From an uncultured Roseibium sp. (GTDB taxonomy: Bacteria; Pseudomonadota; Alphaproteobacteria; Rhizobiales; Stappiaceae): a stretch of 64,000 nt of DNA. A program made the translations under genes and the position numbers. Location of the stretch: assembly GCF_947494555.1 (NCBI RefSeq), contig NZ_CANLVF010000002.1, forward strand, positions 186,001 through 250,000. The letters run 5' to 3'. The notes beneath the pieces are model-generated. The model did no database searches and had not been told where the DNA came from. It saw nothing but the letters and a program-made list of their open reading frames with translations. The stretch's first letter is position 1; the number at the start of each line of letters is the position of its first letter. Positions 9,833-18,181 of the stretch are shown here, in pieces.

Positions 9833-11687
9833 TTCCGTTTTCTACACCTTTTGCCGCATTGTCATTCTGGTAAAGCGCGATGTCGACGATATCACCGCCA
9901 TTAATATTGAGGCCGTCTACCCTTTTTCTGACCACCGGCACAAGGCCAAACTCCTTGGCGGACGTCAAAAACGCCGCTTCTTCCCGGCTTTCTATGGCGG
10001 CGATGCGGCATAAACCCGAGTGCTGAACGTCCTTTTGAGCCAAAAACTCCGCTGCGTCCTTCGGCGAGACGATACGTGTTCCCGTTCCTTCCAGGAATAT
10101 GAAACTCGGTTCATGAAATCCGGAGGTCACGACTTGCCGCGTCGGACCGTTCTCGCAACCGGGAACTTCATCGAGGGCCGCCACCAGACGAGGACTGACC
10201 CAGATGGGTGTCAGAGCGGGCCCCACGAAACCCCAGATGCCGATTGCGACGCAAACAGCGCTGAACGCGGTGGCAGGAAAGGCATGAAGTGCTGGTCCGC
10301 GGAGCAGCCTGGAGGCCGCCGCAATCCCGAACACTCCTCCGATTGCCACAATCACCACTCCGGGAGGCGATGGCCAGATTCCGAGGACAAACGGGCCTGC
10401 GAATGCGGCCACAGCCAGTCCGACAGGAGGCAGCGCAAGAAGAACAGACGCCAGACGCTTTACCCACTTTCCGGTTTGTTCGCCGGCTCCCTCCAGGAGT
10501 GCGGCAGCAACTGGCAGCGCAAGTGCCGGCAAAATCGGCAGCGTGTAGTGCGGCAACTTTGTCGCCACGAGTTCAAAAACGATCCAGGTCGGTACAAACC
10601 AGGCAAAAGCGAAAGTCACCAGCGGGCTTGTGCGTTCCTTCCAGATCAACGGTAGCGCTATCAGGAAAAATGCCGGCAGAGGCCAGAATATGCCGAACAT
10701 GGCGCCAAGATGCGTCAGCGGCGGCGCGCCGTGCCCTTCCTGTCCCTGCCCGACTTTCCCCAGCAGATCCCTGCCTATGGCTTCCGTAAAGAATGTACCG
10801 TCCGTCGCAATCCAGATTGCGACAAACCAGGGCGACACCAGCAGCAGCAACCATAGGATCCCGATCAATGGAGCCGCCGCCTTGAACCACCGGACCTGCC
10901 GCTTCAGAACCATCAGTGCGACAACAGTCAGGCCAACCACCATAAGTCCGACCGGCCCCTTGATCAGTACGGCTGCAGCAAGCGCGGTCCAGAACAAGAA
11001 ACTGAGCCCCCACAGACGTTCGCCGGGATCCTTGAGCCAGATTCGCGCCAAAGCCCCCTGCGCAATCGCAATCGTTGCGAACAACATGGCATCTGTCTTT
11101 GCCAGGCGTGCCTCAACACCGACAATGATGGCAAGCGACACAAAACCGCCAACGAGGAGCGCACCTGCGGGACCAAGGAAAGCGCGTGCCATCCAATAGC
11201 TGGCCAGGACACTGAGTGCCGCACCGATCATTGACGGCAGGCGATAGACCCACAACGGCGCTTCAACATCATGGCCGGTCAGCTTCACCGCCGCTGCCTG
11301 CAGCCAGTAGATACCAACCGGTTTTTTATGACGGGCCTGATTCTGAAACCGGATGTCCACATAGTCACCGGTTTCCAGCATCTGTTTTGTCGCCTGCGTG
11401 TAGCGCGGTTCGTCCCGATCCAGCGGTGGTACGGTCCATTGCCCAGGAACAAACAGCAGGAGCGACAAGAGCAGCAGCAAGAACGGTGCAGTAACATCGT
11501 GCCCGAAAATCTTGAGCCAGACAGGCTTTCGAATTCCGACAGGTCTTGTTTCCGAGGAGGTTTCTTCAGTCGTCTGGGTGGCTGCGCGCTTCATGTAGCC
11601 GACATTGACTTCACCTGCCTCACGCTTGTCGGCTTCATCTGCTGCCGCGTCTTCTTGAAGCTTCTGGGTATCGCTCTTTTCTGCCAT
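9813..11687 (-). CDS. ArnT-like GT39/GT83 glycosyltransferase
   Basis: N-terminal PPLDRDEPRYTQATKQMLETGDYVDIRFQNQARHKKPVGIYWLQA (DE catalytic motif), many TM segments. Confidence 0.88.
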   Translation of the reverse strand: MAEKSDTQKLQEDAAADEADKREAGEVNVGYMKRAATQTTEETSSETRPVGIRKPVWLKIFGHDVTAPFLLLLLSLLLFVPGQWTVPPLDRDEPRYTQATKQMLETGDYVDIRFQNQARHKKPVGIYWLQAAAVKLTGHDVEAPLWVYRLPSMIGAALSVLASYWMARAFLGPAGALLVGGFVSLAIIVGVEARLAKTDAMLFATIAIAQGALARIWLKDPGERLWGLSFLFWTALAAAVLIKGPVGLMVVGLTVVALMVLKRQVRWFKAAAPLIGILWLLLLVSPWFVAIWIATDGTFFTEAIGRDLLGKVGQGQEGHGAPPLTHLGAMFGIFWPLPAFFLIALPLIWKERTSPLVTFAFAWFVPTWIVFELVATKLPHYTLPILPALALPVAAALLEGAGEQTGKWVKRLASVLLALPPVGLAVAAFAGPFVLGIWPSPPGVVIVAIGGVFGIAAASRLLRGPALHAFPATAFSAVCVAIGIWGFVGPALTPIWVSPRLVAALDEVPGCENGPTRQVVTSGFHEPSFIFLEGTGTRIVSPKDAAEFLAQKDVQHSGLCRIAAIESREEAAFLTSAKEFGLVPVVRKRVDGLNINGGDIVDIALYQNDNAAKGVENGNVEEQQ

Positions 11688-11821
11688 CTAATGCCGTTTC
11701 CAAAGTCTGCCGCCGAAAAGCAGCCTGGTGCGTGTCGCCGCCCGGAAACCTCTCCTACATGAGAGTTCGAAAAAGGGAAACAAGTGCTTGCCCTCGCGAA
11801 GCGCTGGGCTATCGTCCCTAG

Positions 11822-12691
11822 GTGAATTCGTTCGTTGAGTCTCCAGGATTTCAAATGACCCTCATTGCGCAGATAACAGATTTGCACCTTCGGCCAAAAG
11901 GTCTTGCCTGCTACAGGGTGTCCGATACAAACATGTTTGCAGAACGCGCCATCAAAGCGCTGCTCGCATTTTCTCCAAAAATCGACGCCGTTGTCGTTAC
12001 GGGTGACCTGACTGACCGAAGCGACCCGCGGGAATATGCGGTTGCAAGAGACCTCTTGTCGCGTTTCGACGTGCCGGTTCTGCTTATGCCCGGCAATCAC
12101 GACAGCAGTTCCGGCATGCGCCGCGAGATGAAGGATTTCCCCGGAATTTGTGACAGCGATACCGACAAGATCCACTACCTGAAGATGATCGGTGACGTTG
12201 CGCTCATTGCACTGGATTCGCATATGCCCGGCAGCCCGCAGGGCCAAATCGGGGCGGAGCAATTGTCATGGCTGGACAAGACCCTGCAGGAAACCGATGC
12301 GCCTACCATGATTGCACTCCACCACCCGCCGGCACTTTCCGGGATTGTTCATATGGACAAGATGGGGCTAAGGGATTCTCGCGAGCTCGAAGGCGTCCTT
12401 TCCCGGCACGATCATGTCGAGAGAATTCTCTGCGGTCACATCCACCGGCCGATTATCGCAAGTTTCGCAAATAAAATCATGACGCTGGCCCCGAGCACGG
12501 GTCATCAGGTCCAACTGGACCTGTCGGAAGACGGTCCGGCCATGTTCAATTTCGAGCCACCGGCATTCTTCGCGCATTACCACACCCGGGAAACAGGTCT
12601 GGTGACTCATATGGCATACATCGAAAGTTATCCCGGCCCCTATCATTTCTTCGCCGATCCGGGAGTAACCTGGCCGGGAGACGAAGCCTGA
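11822..12691 (+). CDS. Metallophosphoesterase (CpdA-like phosphodiesterase)
   Basis: AQITDLHL, VVTGDLTD, MPGNHD, ALHHPP, CGHIHRP motifs all intact (start probably at MTLIAQITD). Confidence 0.88.
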   Translation: MNSFVESPGFQMTLIAQITDLHLRPKGLACYRVSDTNMFAERAIKALLAFSPKIDAVVVTGDLTDRSDPREYAVARDLLSRFDVPVLLMPGNHDSSSGMRREMKDFPGICDSDTDKIHYLKMIGDVALIALDSHMPGSPQGQIGAEQLSWLDKTLQETDAPTMIALHHPPALSGIVHMDKMGLRDSRELEGVLSRHDHVERILCGHIHRPIIASFANKIMTLAPSTGHQVQLDLSEDGPAMFNFEPPAFFAHYHTRETGLVTHMAYIESYPGPYHFFADPGVTWPGDEA

Positions 12692-13239
12692 TGATATCGC
12701 TCTACAGGCAATTCGGTCGTCTGAGATTTGCGCTGCTCCTCTTCAACCTGGCTCTGGTTTCAGCGTGCAGTGTCTTACCGGGCAGCAGTGACCTAGAGGA
12801 CAAAACCGTTCTGACGGACCAGTCGGTCGACAAGAGCCAACTCCTGTCGCTCATCAATTCCTATCGGAAACAAAACGGGCTTCCTGCTCTCAAACACGAC
12901 CCCGCACTTGATGATGTTTCGCAAAAGATGGCACGCCACATCGCGGAACGGGACAGCATGGACACATGGCAACACAGTGCCTTCGGACTTTCTCAGCGCC
13001 TCAGTAAGGCCAGTTATCCAAACTATGCAGGGGCTGAAAACCTCGGCGCCGGATATGCGAACCTGCCGGCGGCCTTCAAAGGCTGGCAGGGTTCGGAAGG
13101 TCACAACAAGAACCTGCTCAACCCATATGTCACCCGGGTTGGCATCGCCCGGACAAATCGCAACACTGGGACATGGCGAAATTTCTGGGTCATGACACTT
13201 GCCAGGCCCAAAGAAGACGGGCGTCCGGTTCTGCGATAA
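12691..13239 (+). CDS. CAP/SCP-domain lipoprotein
   Basis: Lipobox LVSAC; LLSLINSYRKQNGLPALKHDPALDDVSQKMARHIAERD … GAENLGAGY … WQGSEGHNKNLLNP. Confidence 0.86.
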   Translation: MISLYRQFGRLRFALLLFNLALVSACSVLPGSSDLEDKTVLTDQSVDKSQLLSLINSYRKQNGLPALKHDPALDDVSQKMARHIAERDSMDTWQHSAFGLSQRLSKASYPNYAGAENLGAGYANLPAAFKGWQGSEGHNKNLLNPYVTRVGIARTNRNTGTWRNFWVMTLARPKEDGRPVLR

Positions 13240-13243
13240 AAAA

Positions 13244-13262
13244 GGGCGGGATTGACCCGCCC
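13244..13262 (+). terminator. Rho-independent-like terminator after the CAP gene
   Basis: GGGCGGG-ATTGA-CCCGCCC followed by AGTTTCTT, 4 nt after the stop codon. Confidence 0.65.
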
Positions 13263-13387
13263 AGTTTCTTCCAGAGATCGGATGACCCAGTCATCACCCG
13301 GACACCAAACTCATAATTATGAGTTTTAAGGTCATGTTTTATTATCGAAGGCTTCCTGCCTTGTCAATTTACTCCTTAACCTTTGTT

Positions 13388-14773
13388 TCAAAATGGAAAA
13401 GGCCGCTTCTGAAACTCCTCCTCCGTTCCAGGAACATGCCGAAGCCCTCTTTTGAGGACACCGTCATAAAGGCGTTTTTTTCCAAATCGAGGTTCCCAGC
13501 TGCACAGATCTTTCGAAATGAGTTTGATGCACGGAATGTTGAGGTCGGGGCGGGTCGCGTCGAATTCCCAGATTTCGATATTCTGATCGCGGCAACTTCT
13601 CAGAAGGTCGTTATGGGTGAATTCGATTTCATGTCGTGCCGGAAGAGATGTTGCCGTGGCGCGTAGGGGCAAGTCTTCAAAGATCGACCTTTCCCGCGCG
13701 TAGGCCAGTTGTCTGGGCGCGTTGGTCACAGAAGACGTTGGCTTCTCACTTCCCGGGTAAGCCTTTTCCATCAGCACCAGTGCATTTTCCGACTGCAACA
13801 GTTCTTCCACGGCCGAGTTGCAGGCCGCAGACATGCTCAGGCCGGCAGCAGATCCAAAGGCGCTCATTTTCCCTTCGGATTCATATGACACGGCGATAAC
13901 CACATGGACATCGAGATCGGTATCCACTGAAAGAAGCCGCCACTCGCGTTCTTCATTGTCCAAAAAGCCACAAAGCGTTTCGCCCAAAACCGGACCAACG
14001 AATTCATGAGGCAGAGAGGTTATCCCCAGGCGGTTGTACCACGCCTGTCCAACCGCATCGCGTTCAACCAGTTCAAGCAGCGCGCGCCGCCTCGCACCCT
14101 CATGACAACGCCAAACCGCGCACCCGACGGTTGACGCAAACCCGAATTCCTGCCCCTGGCAAAAATCTATATCGTGGAACAGGATCGCGAAACTTGGGCA
14201 TTGCGCGATCTCATCTCCATGAAGGCGCCGCAGAACTACACGGTTTTCAGATAGGCGCGCCCAATCCGGAGTATTTGTATCCAGTTTTTGACCGTTACCT
14301 GCCAACCGGCGCGCCGCTTTCCTGCTCTGAGTTTCACTTAGCCCAAGCAAACTTGCAATCTCTACCTCCGGTAGCAAATCCTGCCTTCGCTGGATCCTTG
14401 GATCCTGCTCCGCGAGACGACAAAGGCTCAATCGCTCAGTTAGTTCCCCCAGACAACCAAAAGCTGCAGATCCTAATGTACCCGCCTGCCCGCCTGCGGG
14501 AATCACCTTCGCGTGCGCCGCACCATTCCCGTCGCCGGCAACCGCACCTTTCAAAGTTCCGGTGCAGAACTGAACAGGGCACCCCGCGCGAAACATTGGC
14601 ACAAGACGGATGTCAAAACCGGACAACAAAGGGAGAAACAATCGAAGGTCATCATGGGCCTGGTTAGGAGCGAATGCGGTGTGACTTTTCTCTTGCTGCA
14701 CCAACCCGAGACGTAAGAGATCGGCGAGCACCTCTGCGGATATCTTTGAACCATCAATCGTATTGGTGCGCAT
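13388..14773 (-). CDS. YcaO-domain protein (ATP-dependent peptide cyclodehydratase / thioamidase family)
   Basis: GSAAFGCLGELTERLSLC, EGARRRALLELVERDAVGQAW, AFGSAAGLSMSAACNSAVEELLQSENA: characteristic YcaO ATP/Mg-binding segments; C-terminus RPFPF; divergent from small precursor-like ORFs. Confidence 0.87.
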   Translation of the reverse strand: MRTNTIDGSKISAEVLADLLRLGLVQQEKSHTAFAPNQAHDDLRLFLPLLSGFDIRLVPMFRAGCPVQFCTGTLKGAVAGDGNGAAHAKVIPAGGQAGTLGSAAFGCLGELTERLSLCRLAEQDPRIQRRQDLLPEVEIASLLGLSETQSRKAARRLAGNGQKLDTNTPDWARLSENRVVLRRLHGDEIAQCPSFAILFHDIDFCQGQEFGFASTVGCAVWRCHEGARRRALLELVERDAVGQAWYNRLGITSLPHEFVGPVLGETLCGFLDNEEREWRLLSVDTDLDVHVVIAVSYESEGKMSAFGSAAGLSMSAACNSAVEELLQSENALVLMEKAYPGSEKPTSSVTNAPRQLAYARERSIFEDLPLRATATSLPARHEIEFTHNDLLRSCRDQNIEIWEFDATRPDLNIPCIKLISKDLCSWEPRFGKKRLYDGVLKRGLRHVPGTEEEFQKRPFPF

Positions 14774-15046
14774 GCTCTGCCGCTCTCATGACCCAGTAAA
14801 ACAGTATCAAGCAAAGTATCTTTGAAATACAAGCCTCTCCCTACAATTGTGTGAACTGTAAAAGTAAGAAACCGCTATTGAGCAATAATTTTTTCTCGTT
14901 TTATATTTTTCTCGAAAGCAGTCAAGCAACAGTAAAAATATAAAACCAATAATCTTTTACTAAAGTTTGACTTATTTCGGTTTGGCCATGTGACCATCCA
15001 ATCACCCGCCAAGTCAAAATTCAACTTTAACTTCATGAGGCTCACT

Positions 15047-15337
15047 ATGCACGCAGTAACGACTTCAAAAACCGAATTGGAACTTGGCGCAAAGCTTGGC
15101 GCAATCATCCAGGACAGCGATGCCCGCGAAAAACTGATCGAGAACCCAGCTGACGTTTTGGGCGGGCTTGGAGCGAATTCAGAGGTAGTTATTCATGCTG
15201 ACACAGCAGACAAGGTTCACCTTGTAGTGCCGGCGGAAGTCGACCTTTCCAAGGTACAAAGCGAAGACGACGCCTATTTTGAGGAACTCGGACTAGCGGC
15301 GCTGGGAAGCTGTTTCTACGAGGACCTTCCGGAGTAA
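15047..15337 (+). CDS. Candidate RiPP precursor 1 with NHLP-type leader, Cys-containing C-terminus
   Basis: 96 aa: ELELGAKLGAIIQDSDAREKLIENPADVLGGLGANSEVVIHADTADKVHLVVPAEVDLS… resembles nitrile-hydratase-alpha-like leaders (V-x-x-D-T-x-D-x-x-H-L-V-L/V-P); tail GLAALGSCFYEDLPE; AGG-type RBS upstream. Confidence 0.72.
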   Translation: MHAVTTSKTELELGAKLGAIIQDSDAREKLIENPADVLGGLGANSEVVIHADTADKVHLVVPAEVDLSKVQSEDDAYFEELGLAALGSCFYEDLPE

Positions 15338-15351
15338 TCTCACAAGCAGCA

Positions 15352-15398
15352 AAGCAGAGCCGTTTGCAGCACTACGCGAACGGCCCTGCTTGAGCAGG
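15352..15398 (+). promoter_or_regulatory. Inter-precursor RNA hairpins, one covering the RBS of precursor 2
   Basis: AAGCAGAGCCGTT (15352-15364) vs AACGGCCCTGCTT (15379-15391), one mismatch; overlapping CCTGC-TTGA-GCAGG (15385-15398), which includes part of the GCAGGAG ribosome-binding site. Confidence 0.5.
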
Positions 15399-15407
15399 AG
15401 ACACAAC

Positions 15408-15704
15408 ATGGCGCGATTTCCGTATTACAAACGAAATGTTAGATTGCTAGGTCAGCTGATAGCAAAGGCCGCCACAAACGAAGAAACCTTCAGATCTTTC
15501 AAAGCTGACCCTCGTACTTTCCTGAAGAACATTGGTTTGCCTGACGAGACAACAAATTTGATTGACTTTGTTGTTGTAGCTGAAACAAGCAATCGAAAGT
15601 CAGTTGCTCTTCCTTACCGGTTGAATTCGGAGAAACTTGACGCTCGAGATACCAAATACCTCGAAGATCTCTCAAACATGTTTCCTCGAAACCATCTAAA
15701 TTGA
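15408..15704 (+). CDS. Candidate RiPP precursor 2 / NHLP-like paralogue lacking Cys
   Basis: 98 aa: LIAKAATNEETFRSFKADPRTFLKNIGLPDETTNLIDFVVVAETSNRKSVALPYRLNSEKLDARDTKYLEDL; shares leader layout and D-x-x-Y-[FL]-E-[DE]-L with precursor 1; strong AGGAG RBS. Confidence 0.62.
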   Translation: MARFPYYKRNVRLLGQLIAKAATNEETFRSFKADPRTFLKNIGLPDETTNLIDFVVVAETSNRKSVALPYRLNSEKLDARDTKYLEDLSNMFPRNHLN

Positions 15705-17687
15705 ATCGCCGCCAAACAGGAACTTCTGAACAAGTTCTGCACCACGGTCGAAATTTGCACGCACCTTTTTGTTCTGGAAGAAATTGACCCTGCGTCGCCA
15801 ATCTTCCAAATCCTGTAGATCGCCAGGCGAATTTTTCATCAGCGATTGCCGATGATCTCCAAATCTCCGCAAGATTTGAACTGCCTCTTCGTGCCGGTCT
15901 GCACAAACAAGCGCGGCGACACGCGTTGTTAGCCCGCCGATGCTTACACCAGAACCTCTTTCAATCTGCTCAATTGCACCCTCGTAGTCTTCAGCTGCAA
16001 AATAGATGTTCGCAAGATATTCGTAGAAAACGCGTGGGATAAACGCAAAAAGGTTAAACGCTTTTTCAGCGGTAAGACGCGCTTCGTCAACATCACCCGA
16101 AAAAGCTAAGCCTTCGGCGACGGACATCAGGTTTGACGGGTCAGACGCGCTTAACCGCCCAGCATTTTGGAATGCGCGCCTAGCCTCTTCTGGCTTATTC
16201 GACAATATTAGTGCCCAGCCATACACCCGCTGGTTTACCGCTTGCCATGGATCGAGAACAATTGCCTGCTCAGCCAAATTGAGCAAATCGTGCATCCCCT
16301 CGGAAGTCGTTTTGTCGTGCAACGGGAAGTGCAATGCTTGTTTCATGATGATCGAAGCCTTGCCTGCATATGTTCTGGAAAAGTTTCGGTTTGATCTCTC
16401 CAACTCATTTAACAGTCGCATCGCTTTTTCATCGGACTGCGGCGTAAAATCCCAGAGAAGGGCCTCCGCCTGACACCAGCGCGCAAAAACTGAAGTATTT
16501 GAAGGATTCCGGAGGCGTTCGGTTGTAAAACTGTGCACTCGGCTTACGATATGGCTCGCCGCAGGAAGAATGCCATTCCACTGAGATAAATCGACAATCT
16601 CGTTAAAAACAATTTGCCCGTTTCCCCGGTCCTCAAATTGCACAACGACTTTTCCCGAACGATCATCGTGCCTAAAGCGCAAGAAGTAACTTCCGAGATC
16701 ATGCCCTTCGACCAACGTTGGCGAGGGCGCATTTTTTTCACCAAAATACTCCGCTTCGAACAAGTCGAATGACCTGAATGAAGACAATCCGGAGACAATT
16801 TCCTCTCGTAAATATATCGCATCATTCAAACCGGTTTTCGCAAGCGAAGCGGAAATAACCGATATTTCCGGCAACCGAACAATTGTGTCGGAGTTTGACA
16901 AGTTGGTGAGTATGGGGCCGACTTCACCCGGGCGCCTGAATTCGCTAACCTGCCAATCCTTCTCATCATTGTCTTCAAAAAGATCGAGCGTTTCCTGGTC
17001 CGGTGTGGCGTCCAGGTGCAGCTTCATTTCGCGTTCGCAGGCTTTGAGCTGCTGCTCCGCCCGTTCCCGTTGACCAAGTTTGAGATAGAGCCTGATCAAG
17101 GCACGGTGGGCCGCCTCAAGAGCCGGATCAACCTTTAAAAGAAACCGGGCACCGGCCTCGGCATTCAATCCACCATCGGTCGTAGAAATCTGGTTTAGAT
17201 GCCTGAAAGTAGCTGATGCAACCTCGGATCTCACCCGTTCACGCTCAACCTGAAGCCAGTCCGAGAACTCGGTATCAATATCGTCAAAACCAGCGAGAAA
17301 ATCGCCGCGCCAAAGGTCTTTCGCGCCCTGGAAATCTTCCGTGTGCCCTCTATCAAGCAACCTCATTATGGCGGTCAAATCTGATGAAAACGATTCCGGA
17401 TCAAGCCTGACATCACCGCTTGACGACTGCAGAACGTCGACCTCGGCTTCTTCTTCCGCCGTCTTGAGTTGGCGCAATGCCTGGCGCAGAGACTGCATCG
17501 CCTTGGGACGCTCGGCACCACTCCACAACAGGTCCGCGAGCTTTTCTCTTGGAGAGCTCATCGAGTTGACGCGGCTCAAATAGCCCATAATTGCCAGAGC
17601 CTTACGGGTTTTTACTGCAACAGGTTCCCCATTTTTGCTCAAGAGCAACGGACGACCTAGACATGCGAAGCAGTACGCGTCTGCCAT
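15696..17687 (-). CDS. BTAD (SARP-type) transcriptional activator with TolB-like and TPR regions
   Basis: N-terminal winged-helix plus BTAD segment (KTRKALAIMGYLSR…PREKLADLLWS…SLRQALRQLK…LKVDPALEAAHRALIRLYLKLGQRERAEQQLKACE); C-terminal TPR-like repeats; overlaps precursor 2 tail-to-tail by 9 bp. Confidence 0.83.
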   Translation of the reverse strand: MADAYCFACLGRPLLLSKNGEPVAVKTRKALAIMGYLSRVNSMSSPREKLADLLWSGAERPKAMQSLRQALRQLKTAEEEAEVDVLQSSSGDVRLDPESFSSDLTAIMRLLDRGHTEDFQGAKDLWRGDFLAGFDDIDTEFSDWLQVERERVRSEVASATFRHLNQISTTDGGLNAEAGARFLLKVDPALEAAHRALIRLYLKLGQRERAEQQLKACEREMKLHLDATPDQETLDLFEDNDEKDWQVSEFRRPGEVGPILTNLSNSDTIVRLPEISVISASLAKTGLNDAIYLREEIVSGLSSFRSFDLFEAEYFGEKNAPSPTLVEGHDLGSYFLRFRHDDRSGKVVVQFEDRGNGQIVFNEIVDLSQWNGILPAASHIVSRVHSFTTERLRNPSNTSVFARWCQAEALLWDFTPQSDEKAMRLLNELERSNRNFSRTYAGKASIIMKQALHFPLHDKTTSEGMHDLLNLAEQAIVLDPWQAVNQRVYGWALILSNKPEEARRAFQNAGRLSASDPSNLMSVAEGLAFSGDVDEARLTAEKAFNLFAFIPRVFYEYLANIYFAAEDYEGAIEQIERGSGVSIGGLTTRVAALVCADRHEEAVQILRRFGDHRQSLMKNSPGDLQDLEDWRRRVNFFQNKKVRANFDRGAELVQKFLFGGDSI

Positions 17688-17867
17688 CAATTCCCCGTAT
17701 TTGAACCACACGTTTACCGTAGCTTAGAAACGCAAAAGCCAATGCCACACAACCCGATATACAACAATACTTTATCACGCTAATATCACGCTGCAACAGC
17801 ATGCTTCCTGTGGATGGTTACGGCAGCTTCGCTGCAAATGGAAAATCGAATACTGGTGGGTAGTATA

Positions 17868-18116
17868 ATGTCAAAGACAGTCAGTAAGTCCGATCGCACT
17901 GCAAATGAGCAGGAGCCCGCGGTCGAAGCGATCAAAAGGATGATCCGCTACACAAAGAAGGAAGCCGACAAGGATGGTCGTACCTTCTGTTCCTATTGCC
18001 TCGATATGGCACTTCAATCGCTTGAGGACGGCTCCGAGGAACTGGACATGATTCTCAAGACCAAAATCACACCGCTTATGGTCGGTCAGCCAAACGCTGA
18101 ACAAAGAAAATCCTGA
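17868..18116 (+). CDS. Small conserved-looking hypothetical protein (82 aa, FCSYC motif)
   Basis: ORF with plausible start followed directly by a terminator hairpin. Confidence 0.55.
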   Translation: MSKTVSKSDRTANEQEPAVEAIKRMIRYTKKEADKDGRTFCSYCLDMALQSLEDGSEELDMILKTKITPLMVGQPNAEQRKS

Positions 18117-18151
18117 GAGCCACACGGGCTCTTAAATTTCTGACCCAAAAC

Positions 18152-18181
18152 ACCGGTTCGCATAAAGCGGACCGGTTTTTG
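18152..18181 (+). terminator. Rho-independent terminator
   Basis: ACCGGTTCGC-ATAAA-GCGGACCGGT-TTTT: 10-bp stem (one G-U) plus U tract. Confidence 0.85.

Noticed and set aside
14131-14667. 178-aa plus-strand ORF that could be read as another precursor-like peptide
   Set aside because: Antisense to the YcaO gene; no leader-like sequence and no RBS.
14875-15108. 77-aa minus-strand ORF in the AT-rich promoter region
   Set aside because: Overlaps the start of precursor 1 on the opposite strand; composition explained by AT-rich promoter DNA.
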